From Prostheceraeus crozeri (taxonomy: Eukaryota; Platyhelminthes; Polycladida; Euryleptidae), in the NCBI GenBank assembly GCA_907163375.1, contig CAJQUW010003471.1:62001-126000 (forward strand): DNA of 64,000 nt, written 5' to 3'. Of the stretch, positions 36,151 through 49,800 are shown piece by piece. The position numbers were made by a program, and so were the translations under genes. The number at the start of each line of letters is the position of its first letter. Position 1 is the first letter of the stretch. The notes beneath the pieces were generated by a model. It did not search any database. It saw nothing but the letters and a program-made list of their open reading frames with translations, and was not told the origin of the DNA.

Positions 36151-38131
36151 GACGTCGCGCCTTATCTGCTCACGAGCATATGACAAGGTATATTTATTTT
36201 TAAGATTTAATCGATCAATGTAAGTTTATAATGTATCGGAACCAATAGTAAGAATGTATTTTCAAAAGCAAGAAATTGCTTTCAACAAATACAAGAACAC
36301 ACAAACTGGAAATCGGACTGATACTATGACATAGAAATCAATTATTGTAAGTTCATAGTCGTGTCCAACACTGATCGGAATATTTTCTGGCTAGTGCAAA
36401 GTTGCAGTATTTCTCCGAAATGAATTTTCATGCAGATCGGAAGTGCAATTTTACCTCACCCAAAACCACATAACCATGTCTGCATTTCTAAAATGAATTC
36501 AAACTTACCACAAAATATCATATAACACTACCGCTAGATCAACCAAGCTGATAAGCTTATTGAAGTGATCGACATTGTGAGCACAAATAAAATCGTTGAT
36601 ATTAGATAAATAATCTCATTGCTAGCCGTATTTTGATTTTCAATTATCGAAATATTAATTATGGATGCCATATTCGTGCTATTAATAGCCGATTGGAACT
36701 ATTATGCAATTGATTGACTGCAGATGAATGATCATGCATTATTCAATTGCTCATGCGCCAAGTTTTCTTTTATACATCAAAGCTACAACATTCTCCAATT
36801 TACTATACAAGTCTATACTACTATACAACTGTCGGCAATACTCATGTATTCCTTATATCGTGATTCGTTTCCGAATGGATCATCAGAAACTATTGCTTGT
36901 CACCAGATTTCACTTGATAACATACATTATGCGCTTCAAAAAGTTGGGGACCATCTAAAGACATTTTTCAATTGATGATTTCTCTGAATATGATCCTGCA
37001 TGATTATTAAACGGTTCACGATCGATGGTTAATGGCATCATTGTTGGTTTAGCATCATCACGACGGTGTTACCATTTTTGAACTTTCCATTTTTTCAGCT
37101 GACTTTCAGCTACAATGCAGTTGACTATCTGCATTGTAATTTTAAAACAATTAACATCCTCTTGATATTGACTTCCATGAAGTAAACTCCCTGCCAAATA
37201 GCAACAATCAATGAAGATACATAATGGCGATCTCTGAATCCATTTTTGTTAAGCAAAGACACGATTTGTGTATTATGCACTTATTGCGATAACAAGTTCC
37301 ACTTTAGATTATGTAGATGTGATCCATTATACTATTATGCGCTGTACTTCGCAACCAACAGCTTTACATTACTCATATCGTGTCGTGTCCTTGTAAATCA
37401 GAGGTCTATGATATCTAAATGGTAAATTGTTGATCATTTCTTATGTAACTTAGTGCAAAGCACTTTCTTGACAGAATACTTCTGTTCCATTCAGGAGATT
37501 AGAGTAAAGATGGTGCAGCGTGTGGTTCAACATAAAGTCGTATGCCATAAGGATCCCCTGAAGCCGCTACGACGATCCCCTGACTCAGGGAATGGAAATT
37601 GTCATCACAAGTCATTAAATCTTGCAGGGTTTATGTGAAGGTAAATGAGAATTAGCTGCTATTCTGCATCTAAGAAAAATGCCTTAACTCATTGTAAATA
37701 ATTCAAAAGTAAGGGAATGCCAAGTAGACTTACATTAGTATATTCTGCAACTGTTTCAGCCTCGTGAAAGACATAGGCTTTGAAGTGTAAAATCAGAATT
37801 GCTTCAATTATTTTAAAGAAAATGTACTATTCAGTTGAAATAACTCAATATAATGCTACTTATCCATACGAATACCGTATCCTTGAATAACCTGCCGAAA
37901 TACAGAAAATTTTACAGTTCTAGACTTCGGATGCGGATATACAAAACGCTGACATGATTGCAGCATTGCATTCCATCCTCCACGAGCTTAGGCTTAGGTA
38001 TTGCCTCACTATGTAACAACCGCTCTCAACCAAAGGTGTGATGTAGTGGTGGTAGTGGTAGTGGTATATTTTCAAAATGAATATAAATCGTACAGAGCAT
38101 GAAATAACAATAAATGCAGCAAAAATGTAAA

Positions 38132-39619
38132 TTAAAGTTGATCGAAGTTGACTTGACAAGTAATATAAGGAAAAAATGAGACAGATCGCAAATGAGTCCT
38201 TGATAACAACGCATGATAATGTTGGGAACGCGGCAGTCTACTAGGGAAAAGATGAGTCAGTATATGATCCGGATTGTCTCTGATTTTGTAGAACAATCTC
38301 TTCGAAATGGATAGTCTCCTGGATGATATACCACTTGACGAACACTGACAAAAATCATAGGATCCGCCGAAAAATATGATGTTGTGCGCCCTTTTATCAA
38401 CGCGCTGTAGTTGATGTGATAGCTTCTTACTTATCCCACAGAAAGCTGGGCAGGCGTACTCTAAAATTGAACGTACATATCCTGTGTATATTGAATGCAG
38501 CTCTTCTGAAGAAACATGGGGCCTCAAAAGTCTGAGAGCATGGAGGCGTGAGCTAGCTTTCGACTTAATGGAGTTGACATGGGAAGAAAAACCCAAATTG
38601 CGGTCGACAGTGATTCCTAAAATCTTAAGTTTGTCAACGACTTTGAAGTTGTCGATGTCATTAATTGAGTTAGATCTAGTACACAGGAGTATGTTTGTTT
38701 TATCATGATTCAGCTTCAAGCCTTTCGCGTTGCACCATGCTTCCATATTTTGCAATTCATCCATGATAAGGCGATTGACATTGCTCTCGCGCTTCAGGGG
38801 AACGGCAAGGTAAATATCGTCGGCATATTTAACTGTTTTTGTTTGTACGGAATGAGGCAAGAAATCATTCGTGAAGACACAAAATAGAAAAGGGCCCAGG
38901 ATAGACCCTTGTACAACGCCTGAAGTTATATCATACGGTTTGCTTACGTGATCACCGATGCGGACAACATTATAACGATTGTGGTAGTAACTCTGTAGCC
39001 ATTCGATCAAATCTTCTGAAAATCCCACCGACGCTAATTTGTTGAGTAGCAAATCATGAGGAATACAGTCAAAAGCCTTAGAAAAATCTATGCTTATGAT
39101 TGCCACTCCGTTGAATGAGAGGTCGTCAAAGACACTGGTAGCAAAGTCATGCAAGTCAATAATCGCAGTTGTAGTTGACGCACCTGGCCGAAAACCGTGT
39201 TGATATTTGTCGTATTTTTCGATAAAAAATGGGAGGAGATTGTGACAAATAGTTTTTTCCATGATTTTCCCGATAGTAGGTAACATAGAGATAGGTCTAA
39301 TACTGTCAAGTGAGACAGGCAGACATTTTGGTATTGGGATGGTGATGCCTATTTTCAAACAATCAGGGAATGTCCTTGTATGCAGAGAATTCTTGATAAT
39401 TGAAGATATATAAATGGAAATTAAGTCTGATAATTCCCGATAAATCGAATTGGGCACGTCACCATAGGATTTAGCCACCCCGGGCTTCAGACACAGTAGA
39501 TAGCTCATGACAGACTCAGGAGAGATGTCAAATCCATGGCATGAATCATTCAGGGAAACACCATGATGTCCTGGGCGATCGCACAGAACCAGTGCTAGAT
39601 AGTGAATTGTTGGTGACAA
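38132..39619 (-). CDS. LINE reverse transcriptase, CR1/jockey-like, 5'-truncated
   Basis: A 495-residue open frame from a non-LTR retrotransposon ORF2. The reverse transcriptase motifs are in order: IPIPK, RPISMLPTIGKIMEK, QHGFRPGASTTTAI, IDFSKAFDCIPHDLL, GVVQGSILGPFLF and the catalytic VKYADDIYLAV, then the thumb and a C-terminal region with CGISKKLSHQLQRVDKR. The endonuclease that should precede it is absent, so the copy is 5'-truncated and dead as an autonomous element, although the RT frame is open. It lies in the spacer between the two PLD genes. Clade is inferred from general pattern only. Confidence 0.9.
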   Translation of the reverse strand: MSPTIHYLALVLCDRPGHHGVSLNDSCHGFDISPESVMSYLLCLKPGVAKSYGDVPNSIYRELSDLISIYISSIIKNSLHTRTFPDCLKIGITIPIPKCLPVSLDSIRPISMLPTIGKIMEKTICHNLLPFFIEKYDKYQHGFRPGASTTTAIIDLHDFATSVFDDLSFNGVAIISIDFSKAFDCIPHDLLLNKLASVGFSEDLIEWLQSYYHNRYNVVRIGDHVSKPYDITSGVVQGSILGPFLFCVFTNDFLPHSVQTKTVKYADDIYLAVPLKRESNVNRLIMDELQNMEAWCNAKGLKLNHDKTNILLCTRSNSINDIDNFKVVDKLKILGITVDRNLGFSSHVNSIKSKASSRLHALRLLRPHVSSEELHSIYTGYVRSILEYACPAFCGISKKLSHQLQRVDKRAHNIIFFGGSYDFCQCSSSGISSRRLSISKRLFYKIRDNPDHILTHLFPSRLPRSQHYHALLSRTHLRSVSFFPYITCQVNFDQL

Positions 39620-40532
39620 ACAAACCTCAATGCGTGAGTGATGCTGTTAGAGATTTATTAGCTTAACAGTGTATCTGTGCGATCGCCCCCGGTGGTTACA
39701 TGAGTTCCATGTTCTCCAGCTCCATCGTCGCTGGTTCAAACTTGACATCGATTAATGAGTCACCTTAGGCCGAAACATGTGATATGGTGGACATCTTCTG
39801 AGATTTGATAAATTAATCAAAATCCTTTTGCATATGAGCGACCTCTTTACAAACTCAGAATTATGCTGATTTGGAGAGTTAAGTGGTTGACATAATTTGT
39901 TTGTTGGTTGGTTTTTACTTATGTCAATCGAATTTCGGTAACAATTAAATTTAATTATACACAGTGATCGTTAAAGATCACTACCATCATAAGTTTATCT
40001 GATGATGATCAGTGTAATGATTGAAAATGCTTGTTACAGAATTTCGATAAATATACTGGCACATTAGTATAACATTAAATTAACAACTTGCCTCTTCCCA
40101 AACAACACAATTGTCGATATGTCAAAACCATGACAGAAATTATGTTTAACCATGTTATGAAACCAACCGATAATTATCTGATCTTATTATGACTTCCCAG
40201 TCACATTGCTCGATGACGAGAAATTCAATGTGAGGGCCCTTAAATTCGGATTATCACAACACCTACGGCCTCTTTTGCAAAATTATCCCATAAAATATTC
40301 CGACAGTTCGTGTCGTACATGCAAAATGTAGTCAGAATAGAAATTTGTTGTAAATATTATATTAGCAATGCTAAAGAGAAAAAGTAAGTGTAAAGTCTAG
40401 CAGCGGCGTTATTTAATGAAAAATAAAAAAGAAAATCTCTGAGCTTCGAAAGTTGATGTCCGATTTTAAGCATCGGAGATTAATTGCACTTTGTGTGGCC
40501 CAGGACCATTGATTGACGATGCCTTTTAGACG
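39620..40532. other. Spacer and 3' flank of gene B
   Basis: Contains the gene B 3' untranslated region and, near 39755-39785, a CCTTAGGCCGAAACATG retroelement-tail-like motif. No genes recognised. Confidence 0.4.
40412..40417 (-). promoter_or_regulatory. Pld: Possible poly(A) signal of gene B (ATTAAA)
   Basis: The variant hexamer ATTAAA lies about 115 bases after the gene B stop codon on the minus strand. In AT-rich DNA such hexamers are common by chance. Confidence 0.25.
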
Positions 40533-40754
40533 TCATGTCCACAAATCTTTCGGCAAGAAGCGTTCAAAATATGTCATTCCAAAACTAAGATTTTCTTCAC
40601 ACAGAAATTCAACCTGATAAAGAACTAAATGCCCCCTGATATCACCAGCCATCTCTAATGCTTTTTTTGGATCAGTTTCAGCCAAAGGATTAACTGCAAA
40701 CTTCCGTAATTCACTCAGCTTCTTTACTTTATTGGTAGGATAGCATCGAAATAT
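40533..40754 (-). CDS. Pld: Gene B terminal coding exon
   Basis: Acceptor CTCTTTTCAG. It encodes IFRCYPTNKVKKLSELRKFA, then IRGHLVLYQVEFLCEENL and the end FLPKDLWT followed by TGA at 40535-40533. The conserved IRG-LV-F--FL-EE pattern and the C-terminal WT identify the true protein end. Confidence 0.97.
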   Translation of the reverse strand: MFRCYPTNKVKKLSELRKFAVNPLAETDPKKALEMAGDIRGHLVLYQVEFLCEENLSFGMTYFERFLPKDLWT

Positions 40755-43700
40755 CTGAAAAGAGAAAGAAAAGCAATTGCTTATTTGCACTAAGAATCCA
40801 AAATGCACTAAAAATCCATAGAGATAAAGAGTACAAAACACAAGCATGATGTCCAGAAAGCTCAATACGTGAAGGTTTGTTAATTTGTTTTCATTATTAA
40901 TTTTATCAATTTCTGTTAATATAGCACTGACAGGCATAATAGGCGGATTAATGATTAATTTGGAACATTTTTGCCACTGACAGTTAAGACTTCAGAGATC
41001 CATCAAGTTGAAGACTACTCTCAATCGGTGGATGTGGAAACTCGACATTACTGATCTGCGAAGTTTTCGCTCCACCAGCTAAACATCTCTTGGGGTTCAT
41101 TTAAGACTCGGTGACCTGTGTCGTTGATGCTGTGATCAGTCCGAAATCTTAGGTTGCTTGATGTCGGGATTTCGCAAGCCAATGCATCCTGCTTGCTCCT
41201 TCTGTGTTAAATTCCTCACACAGAGGTCGGCATATTCATTAGCCTTCCCATTTGCTGCCACTCTCATCACACCTGCCTGTACCCTACCTCTTTCTTTTTT
41301 CTCATTGACGTTTGCAATAACTCGTTCCACCAGCAGGTTTCCGTAACAAGTCGCTTCCGTTCGGGCTTCGTTTTTCCCAAGAAATCAGACGCTGCTCTTC
41401 GGATCTCGTCCGCTGATTCACTCCGTTACTCTATATTCCATTATATAAGAAAATCCAAACTTTTGTGTTATCCCCAATTATTCTTTAATTCTAATTCTAC
41501 ATTAATTTGAATTGTAGGCAAGAAGGATCGCAAGGTACCAGGTTTAGTATTTCCTATTTCATTTTTTACAGAGTGCCATCTTTCTACACCTGCAGACACT
41601 GTTGATATACTTGATCAGATACTTAAGATACTTAAAGTATTGAAACATTTACATAAATGAACTGATTTGCCACTTCTATTTTATGCATACATAATTTGTA
41701 GTTTACAAGTGTGTTGTTCAGCTCTATTTTTCAGCTTTATTCACCGATCAATGCTGATGTGATGCTTCTAAAAGTCAATCTAAGAACCGCAATCATACAA
41801 TGACACATTGCTAAATGTGAATGACATTTTTAGGAATACTTGTACCATAAAATTACGAACTACGATATCCCTGTGAGATCAACTTACAAAACTGGAAGAT
41901 TTATTAACCATTTCATGAATACTGATACTTTCGACAACAATAGCGACTCTAATACATCTACGATGTTCTCTCAAATAAATAATTGTAGCAGCATATACAT
42001 CGTCTGTTGTTTCTGGAAAATCTGTGTAGCGACAGCTATGTTGGTTCTACTTATCGAACTTTCCTTGCACGTTGCGCCCAACATGAGCGTGGTACATACG
42101 ACACGATGATTTAAGAAGTGCCGCATCTCAGCACATCCGATATAAACACAATAACGTTGCTGTGAGCATGAAAGATTGTCCATCAAAATTATCCTGTCAG
42201 AATTAGAATTTCTGAAGAAACTTTCATTGATTAATTAAATCAGCACAGAACAGAAAAAACAAACAACAGTGAGCGGTCATTCAGCCTTCCACTTCACATT
42301 TCAAAGCCTCCCTTGTATCCGTGACCTTTTGCATTATGATGCAACCGTTGATAACTGTCAACACGGCCGGGACGTTGGTCTTCCTGTCATTTACTTTACA
42401 CATTTATATGTTCAATAAATTTTGTCTGGCAACAAATGCAGTGTTATAATTTGATTTCGAAAAATGGCAATGCCATCTATTTAGGTATATTCCAATCGGT
42501 TAACTGCTTCAGTTTTTAATCTACCTTTTCCGGAAATTATCAAATCGCTTTGTTATTTGTCGTCCTTTCAATCATTTGAAAATGCATTTATAAATAAGCA
42601 ATTAACTTACCTCCTCGAATATTTTGGTATTGCTCTCAGCAGTACGTCTCCAAACATCATCAAAGAAAGAAGATACCACAGGGTCATCCACAGCTTGTTT
42701 GCCCTTCCTCATATCTAAACCCAGATGCTCACACATAAGGGAAACTCGAAGAGAATGAGCAAATTTTCCTGCGCGGAATAGCTTTCTGTCCATTCGAGAG
42801 TGAATGAAATTCTGATCTTTAACGTAGATGGCCAATTCAGAATCACGATTTCCTAGCATTGACCGATCATTGATATTGGCCGAACCAATGATTGTTTGAT
42901 TGTCATCAACAATCATTAACTTGGAATGAACGTACACTAATTCAGTATTCTGAAAGAGAAAAAAAATTAATTTTAATAAAGAAGCTGGGTCCTAAATGAA
43001 CTTCAATCAGAGCTGTCATTATGCATGTTTCTTAATAAAAAAATGATGATTTAATGTCACTACTCCCTCTTCCTGAGGGCTTGGACGGTGCTGACAGAGT
43101 CAGACTTCATTGTGATCTTTTAGTCCGGATGCCCTTCTTGATGACTTCCAATGACACTGTCGGGGCTCGACCTCTGAACCGAAAGATCGCTAAGCCAAGC
43201 ACTTAACCACTGTGCCACGGAGACCACCTAATGAAAAATGAATACTAATTGAAATATTTTGGGTGATGTGTTCGACGGTGAGGGCGAGAGTGGCAACAGC
43301 TTGGAATAGATGTAGATAGATCGCCAGTTTGTTGGTAAATAAATCTATTGCTATAGCTAGTAGGCTGAAAGTGTATGAGGCGTGCGTGAGATCGGCTTTG
43401 TTGTATGGTTCGGAGACGTGGCCACTACAAAGCTGCGACAGAAGAATGCTGAGAGCTATCGCAGGAGTGAGATGGCAGGATGGATCGAGACAAGCGCGGA
43501 GATAGCAGGGAAGTGTCGTGCTGTGGACCTAGCTGATAAGATCAGGCAGAGAAGACTCCGGTAGTCCGATCATGTTAATGGAATTCAAGAAGGCTGCCTT
43601 TGTGAAGGAAGTGGAATGCATGGAAGTGCATGGAAGGAGACAGAGAGGAAGACCGAAGAAGACGTGGAAAAGGTGCATGGAAGAGGATATGGCAAAGCTG

Positions 43701-43797
43701 GAAATCAGGGAAGAGCTAACTCAAAACAGAAGCAGTTGGAGAAGAGCTATTGTCGCACGTCCAACCCCAAGATAATGGGAAAATGAGGACGCTAAAC

Positions 43798-43830
<33 letters not shown>

Positions 43831-46800
43831 TTGAAATATTGATCGAACTTTGAAATAGGTACTTTTATACAAAGAATCTCTAGAATTCGGCTACAGGGGT
43901 CAGAATCCGCAGGCGTGGTTACATCTCTGAGAATAGTGTGTCAAACATTATTTTGATAAAACAACATAATTTTCTATTTGGTGACCAGTTATGCCAACTG
44001 CACACTGGAGTTAAGTTCTGCTAGGTAGCTGCTTCATACGGGAGGTGTTTAATATTCGCACGTTCCGCTGAAAGCACTTTCTCCCTTTCGTTAATGAAAG
44101 AGAAATGAAATGAGAGAAACAATATTCACATATCCTCAGACGCTTCGGGTCCCGACCCGTCATCAGCGAGATGGCATATAACTCAATTGTAAAGGGTTGG
44201 GACCCAAAGCGTCCCAGAATCTGAGAAAATTACTTCTGTTAATAATTATCTTTGCTTAACTAAAGGGAAAATTTGATTTCAACTACATGTAGCAATACCA
44301 CTCTGTTTCCTCATTTTTTCAAAAGATTAAAAAAGTAATGAAAGTCAAAAAAACTGCGGTGGAAAAGAATGCATACGACACTATAGGGCTGTGGCGCACT
44401 GAACTGGATTTATTTTGCCAGGTGTTTCGTCTGTTCGTCATGAAACATCATCGGAGTTCACAATGACTGATAATCATGGTGTACAAGTTCACAACATAGA
44501 CGAAAATGACATAGAACAACAAGAGACACTAACACATCAATAACACTTTCATTCCTGCTCATTCTCGGTACAATGTGCAGGTCATAATTAGTTCTGCCTA
44601 ATCTAATGAAGTATTCAGTGTTGGTAATTGAACTAAAAATTGAAAGATAATGACAAAGATTAAGTCAATGAAAAACAGCAACGCCCTTGATTCCCCGACC
44701 GCACTCGCCTGACCCAGGAATCGAACCGAAGTCCGCGGAGGAGACGAGCTCGCATCTTCTTCACTAGGCCTCTCTGACGGTACGAAAGGAACGCTGGTAG
44801 CATTCTGTCAATAATAATAGGACAATAAGCGTTCGATATCACTTTGTAGATTACTTCTGCCTTCACTCGCATTCCTTTCGTACCGTCAGCGTGGCCTATT
44901 GAAGAAGGTGCGAGCTCGTCTCCAATGCGGTCTTCGGTTCGATTCCTGGGTCAGGCGAGTGCAGTCGGGGGAATCAAGGATGTTGGTGTCTTTTAATGAC
45001 TTACTCGTTGTCATTCTCTTTAGATATTCCCGGCATTATTATCAATTAAGTTGTAACAACTCATGTTGAGGCTGTGTCGAGTGGATTACCAGGAGTTTCA
45101 TTCACTCATCAAGTGAAGGATTAAAATCATCATCAGATTCACAGGATGAGTGTTCAAATGGTTGAATATCGAGACCTACCGCACTTCTAAGAGTCAAGTA
45201 ACACAGATTTGCACTTTTCCAATATCAACTCCAGTCTAATTCTTCAATATCACAATCAAATCACAACAGTTACTATCTATTAATCTACAGAACTGGATTA
45301 TGCACTGTTTGAGCTTTCTAGAATGAGCTTTAAGATGCATATGATTTGTCTTTCTGCGCGTACACTTGTTGATTTCAGCACTTCCTCATCATCTTCACTT
45401 CACTTGGTGCTTTGATTTTATGTCATTGCTGTGCGAGATATGTCTGTGTGTCAATTTTCATGCATTGTCTGTTAAATAATGTCACAAATTGATCTCCTCA
45501 TGAAGGAGCTGGCTCTCCGACACATGTTGCGGATTAAAACTTTGTTCTTGTCTGGCAGGGTCATTTCCCCTATATTTCTGAACTTTCAGAAGTTCGAGAG
45601 TAGGAAAAATATTGTTTGATGAAGATCATCCGATAAAATTTGAAAAGTAAGTCAATTAGAGGAAAGTGCTGAATTATAAAAAGCTCGAACAAGAAGCATC
45701 AACAATCCATAGAAATATAAATGAACTCAAATATGTAGCTCTAAGCTTCGATAGATGATCATGGAACAGTTGCCTTGACTATTTCATGCTCATTTGCGTT
45801 AGCCGTACTAATGCTTCGGAATATCACAATGTTGCTTGGTTGGAGGGACTCCACATGTTGATGTAAAGAAAACGAAGCATGTTTTTGCGAGCACTCGCAG
45901 ATCACCAGCCGAACATATTAAACATGCAACAATACTGAAAGTAGAGAGGATGAAGTTGCAGATTGTGACTATAGCAATGCACTCATCACGCACAGTTAGA
46001 GATTCTTAAGAAGATTGCAATAATACTGAAGACAAAAGTGAAACAGGTTAACTAAATCAAATCACACAAGTTACCCACTATAATCATTCAAAAGGTACCC
46101 AAATCAATTTTGGCATGATTTGAGGAAGTCAATATCCTACTCCACATGGCGTCCAGTGTGGTCTGTCAGAGCAACATGCTTAGTCGACTCAGACCTATCA
46201 ACATCAAGTTCTTTGATCAATTCTGCATGTTCCTTTTGCCTAACTATTAACACTTTAAGGACGAGTACTTTCATCGACGTAAGCAAAACCTCTGTCCTTC
46301 CCACTGCAGTCTAAAACAGCAGTGCTAAGACACATAGCAGGGGACGGATGTTAGAACGATTAAGAAGCGTTAAGTTTTCATCGGTTTGAATGCCACCTCT
46401 ACACCGAAGGCGGATAAAACACTCTTCATCCTTTCATTCACTCTTGGAATACGCGGCAAGGTAGGACGTTCGACAGCCTGAATTCCGGACAAAAAGTACA
46501 ACTCCTTCTAACCTTAACCATTAGTCGCTCTCTACATGTGCAATTATGGTCTACGTCCGACCGCACACGTCGTCTTCTTTGCATTAAGATATGGGACCCC
46601 CTCACTACTCAAAAATCGCAAAGTTGCTTCATTGCATTGCCTCTGTGCCACCTGTGCAGCTGTGTAGATTCTGTCAAAGCTCCCACTTCGAAACAGCTAT
46701 AAAACGCATCAAACAATATGCGAGTAAAATGATTGCCGGAACAATACCCAGAATGGGTAAATAGACTTACCAATTTTCCATATACATAACTATAATTTCG

Positions 46801-49800
46801 CAAGCTTGTGATGCTAAGATATTTCTCAGGGCTTGCTTCATTCTTGAGAGAAATTTTCAGACGACTTAGCAAAGATTGTGGTCCTTGACACAGAGATCGC
46901 AGCTGATAATGCAATATCCCACGCATTGGAGCACCACGCCAACTGTCAACAGTGCCCTCCATTGCCGGAAGTAGTGGAAGAACAAGGAACACGCGGAAAA
47001 TATGCCCTTTCCTGCAATAGAAGAATAATGAAATAGCAAGGAAACATGAAACACATGATGTATAACAAGGAAACATGATACACATGAGCAACTTTATGGC
47101 CAAGCTTTTTCTATTTAGAATATAACAAGTAAAATGACATTGAATGATGAGAAATACTAGCATATGTGCCTCCACGCATTATGAGAGTTGGTCACAGTGA
47201 CCAAGTCTCTGCATCGAACAAGAATGCTCTTTTTGTCACTGTGGATGAAGGGACTTCTATGATGTTGGCGCACTTGGTCGCCACGGCTACTAAAATTGTC
47301 AGCATTGTATATTCGACCGGGAAAACGATGAGATCATCCAAGTACATTCAGACCTTCGTGTACTAGGCGACCTGGTCGCGGCGACCAGATGACTCCGTAC
47401 TAAATAGGCTATCTCCAGCGGATCATCCAGTACGTCTCGTATAATTTGTCACAATGTTCATCACATGTGATGTTCCATGTTGATCAGGATCATTTTGATT
47501 CCATTACAATCGTCGATGTTATTACTCGCCAGCTTCTCGGCCTTCCCGCACAAATCTCGTGTAAGCTTTAAACAATGAAATTGTGAATGAGAAAAGGGAT
47601 GATATTGTGTGGTCGTCGTGACCAGGAACGCTAAGTGCCTTGTGATAGACTATTGATGGTCGCTGCATTTTTACGACTCATTTCTAGTGGTCGCTGCGAC
47701 TCCGCAGTATCTTCATCTTTCTCATTCGCAACTTCATTAATTAACGTTTGCACGACATTTACACCGGAAGAATGAAAATCCGAGAAGCTGACGAATATGT
47801 CATCGACGTGGAGTCGTTTACCATAGACTTAGAAAATCATGCAGCAGTTGACAAATTATTGACGAGAAAGTGGCAGATGAGCAGGTGATGCTCAATCATC
47901 AGTGGTGGTCGTCTTCCCTTGATCGCAAGGTGCGCAGAGGACCTATGTCACGATGTTTTCTTATTTTTTTTTCTGAATAGTGCTTATAAGCCTGCTACTG
48001 TTAAAAAGCTTCTTCAGCTAATACTAGACATCGTAAGAAACTTAGACAAAAAGCGTTCAAGACTAAACAAAAATGGCAAGGACTCGAAGTTGACAAGCGC
48101 TTCAGAAAACACTTTTCAATTAGCAATAATAAAAAATGTGACAGGAATCTGAAACCAAGTCTAATGTGAATATGAAGAGACTTTTTCTTGAGACTTTGAC
48201 GATTAGTATATATTAACATAAGTTTTAATTTCTAATGAACGCACTAGGGTTTAAACTCGGCTAAAATGAGCACTCAGTTCAAGTTGCTAGCTTTGATTTA
48301 GTTCAACTTTGCGAGCAAATGATAATACCTTTTGCAAATTTTCTTTGTCAAAGTAACAAACAAAGTCATGTGCGACCACAGTCGAACAAATGGAGGGATA
48401 TCTCTTCACTTGCTCGCAAAATGTAACAGAGTTTCACCTTTTCACTTTAGCCGAATTTGTGCATCAAAGACTGATCAGAGCATGTAAATGCTAGTATTGT
48501 TTGATATTTTCTCAGGTTGACATATTGTTTGGTGTGGTTCGACAGTGAGAGGTTTGTAAACATTATTCAGTGAAACATTGTGACTTCATTTCTCTTCTTT
48601 CAATTTGTCCTTTTCTATTTCAAATACCAGCATCTGTGATCGGTACAGTATATTAGACGTCTGTTTTGAGCGTGTATGCGGCAGTGTTTGGAATCTATGG
48701 TAGTAGTATATTATCAGCAAGTATCAGTAGTGTTACAAGTCTTAAGATTTCCATTTTTACCAGATATGTGGCCAAAGCTGATCAATTTTTATTCGTTACC
48801 ACGAGAAAGCTCCATTGAGTTCTTTTAAAAACTGATTAATCCAATGGTTACAACAGCATTGCATTTGTACAATCGCGGATTGGAGAACGCCATCAGTCCT
48901 CATCAGGACTACTTCAAATAATAACTTAAATTAGTAAGCATCATATTCTATTATAAATGGCTGCTGGGATGATTTTCATCATCGTATGAGAATTCAATGT
49001 CATTTTGCTTGTCGTATTATACACAAAGAACAAGCACTGCAATAGAATAATTGAATTTTTCCTTTTTGAATTAATACTGAAACTGCACCAACATAAAATT
49101 CATTCGAAGGTCAGTCTCATTATTTGGATTATATTGCAAGAAAGTATGATGCTAACACAGCGGCACATTGTATCGTCTTTTACAACTTTCACTTGGATGT
49201 AAGTTTTCACAACCAAAAATCATATTTTTGAAATGCCGATGTTGAAGGCCAGAGAAGGCAAAAGATAGCCAGTATATCCAGGTTGAGTTCTCGGGAAAAA
49301 CACCCATTTTGAAAAAAGATCCTGCTACTTTTTAATTTCGAACTTATTTCAAAAAGCAACTTTTTCAAAGTACTAGTAATTAGAGGCATATAAAATGTCT
49401 TTGAAAAATATTATTTCAAACTGTGCAACATTTGCAAACTTTAAAAATTAACATTGATAAGGGCGTGTGAGCCGAAAAATATTTGTTATAAAAATTAAAT
49501 AAGACCATTACATCACAATTCGGTTTTATTACTTCCTACAGCTTGTAGACGAGTCAAAGTTATAATGAAGAACCAATACTGGATAAAACTGTGCAACATA
49601 AGCGGAATTTCTGAATTTTGTCAATCTCATAGGTTGAAAGAAAAAGGAAAAAATGCACTCCCTGTGGTTTATCCGTAAAAGTTTAATGCTAAAAGTATAT
49701 ACAGGAGACAGACGTTTCGTGACGCAGTCGCAGCCTCAATGTCTGGTAAAAACGTGCAGATAGATTTGTCAATCTATCAAACCGAATTGAATCATGTAGA

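Larger units (their letters stand above)
33560..38120. other. Intergenic spacer between gene A and the LINE
   Basis: This should contain the gene A promoter and upstream untranslated exon, but neither can be fixed from sequence. I see no coding region. A hammerhead-like retroelement tail lies near 35819 and a possible SINE near 36000. Confidence 0.4.

Noticed and set aside
36724..36975. Overlapping plus-strand frames of 83 and 76 residues in the spacer.
   Set aside because: Two frames open over the same bases in AT-rich DNA, with no recognisable domain.
39755..39790. A fifth hammerhead-like motif (CCTTAGGCCGAAACATG).
   Set aside because: The CUGANGA box is not intact (TTAATGA) and stem II is incomplete.
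46120..46320. Minus-strand stretch reading RQKEHAELIKELDVDRSEST.
   Set aside because: Interrupted by stops and not matched to any family. Possibly an old repeat, but unsupported.
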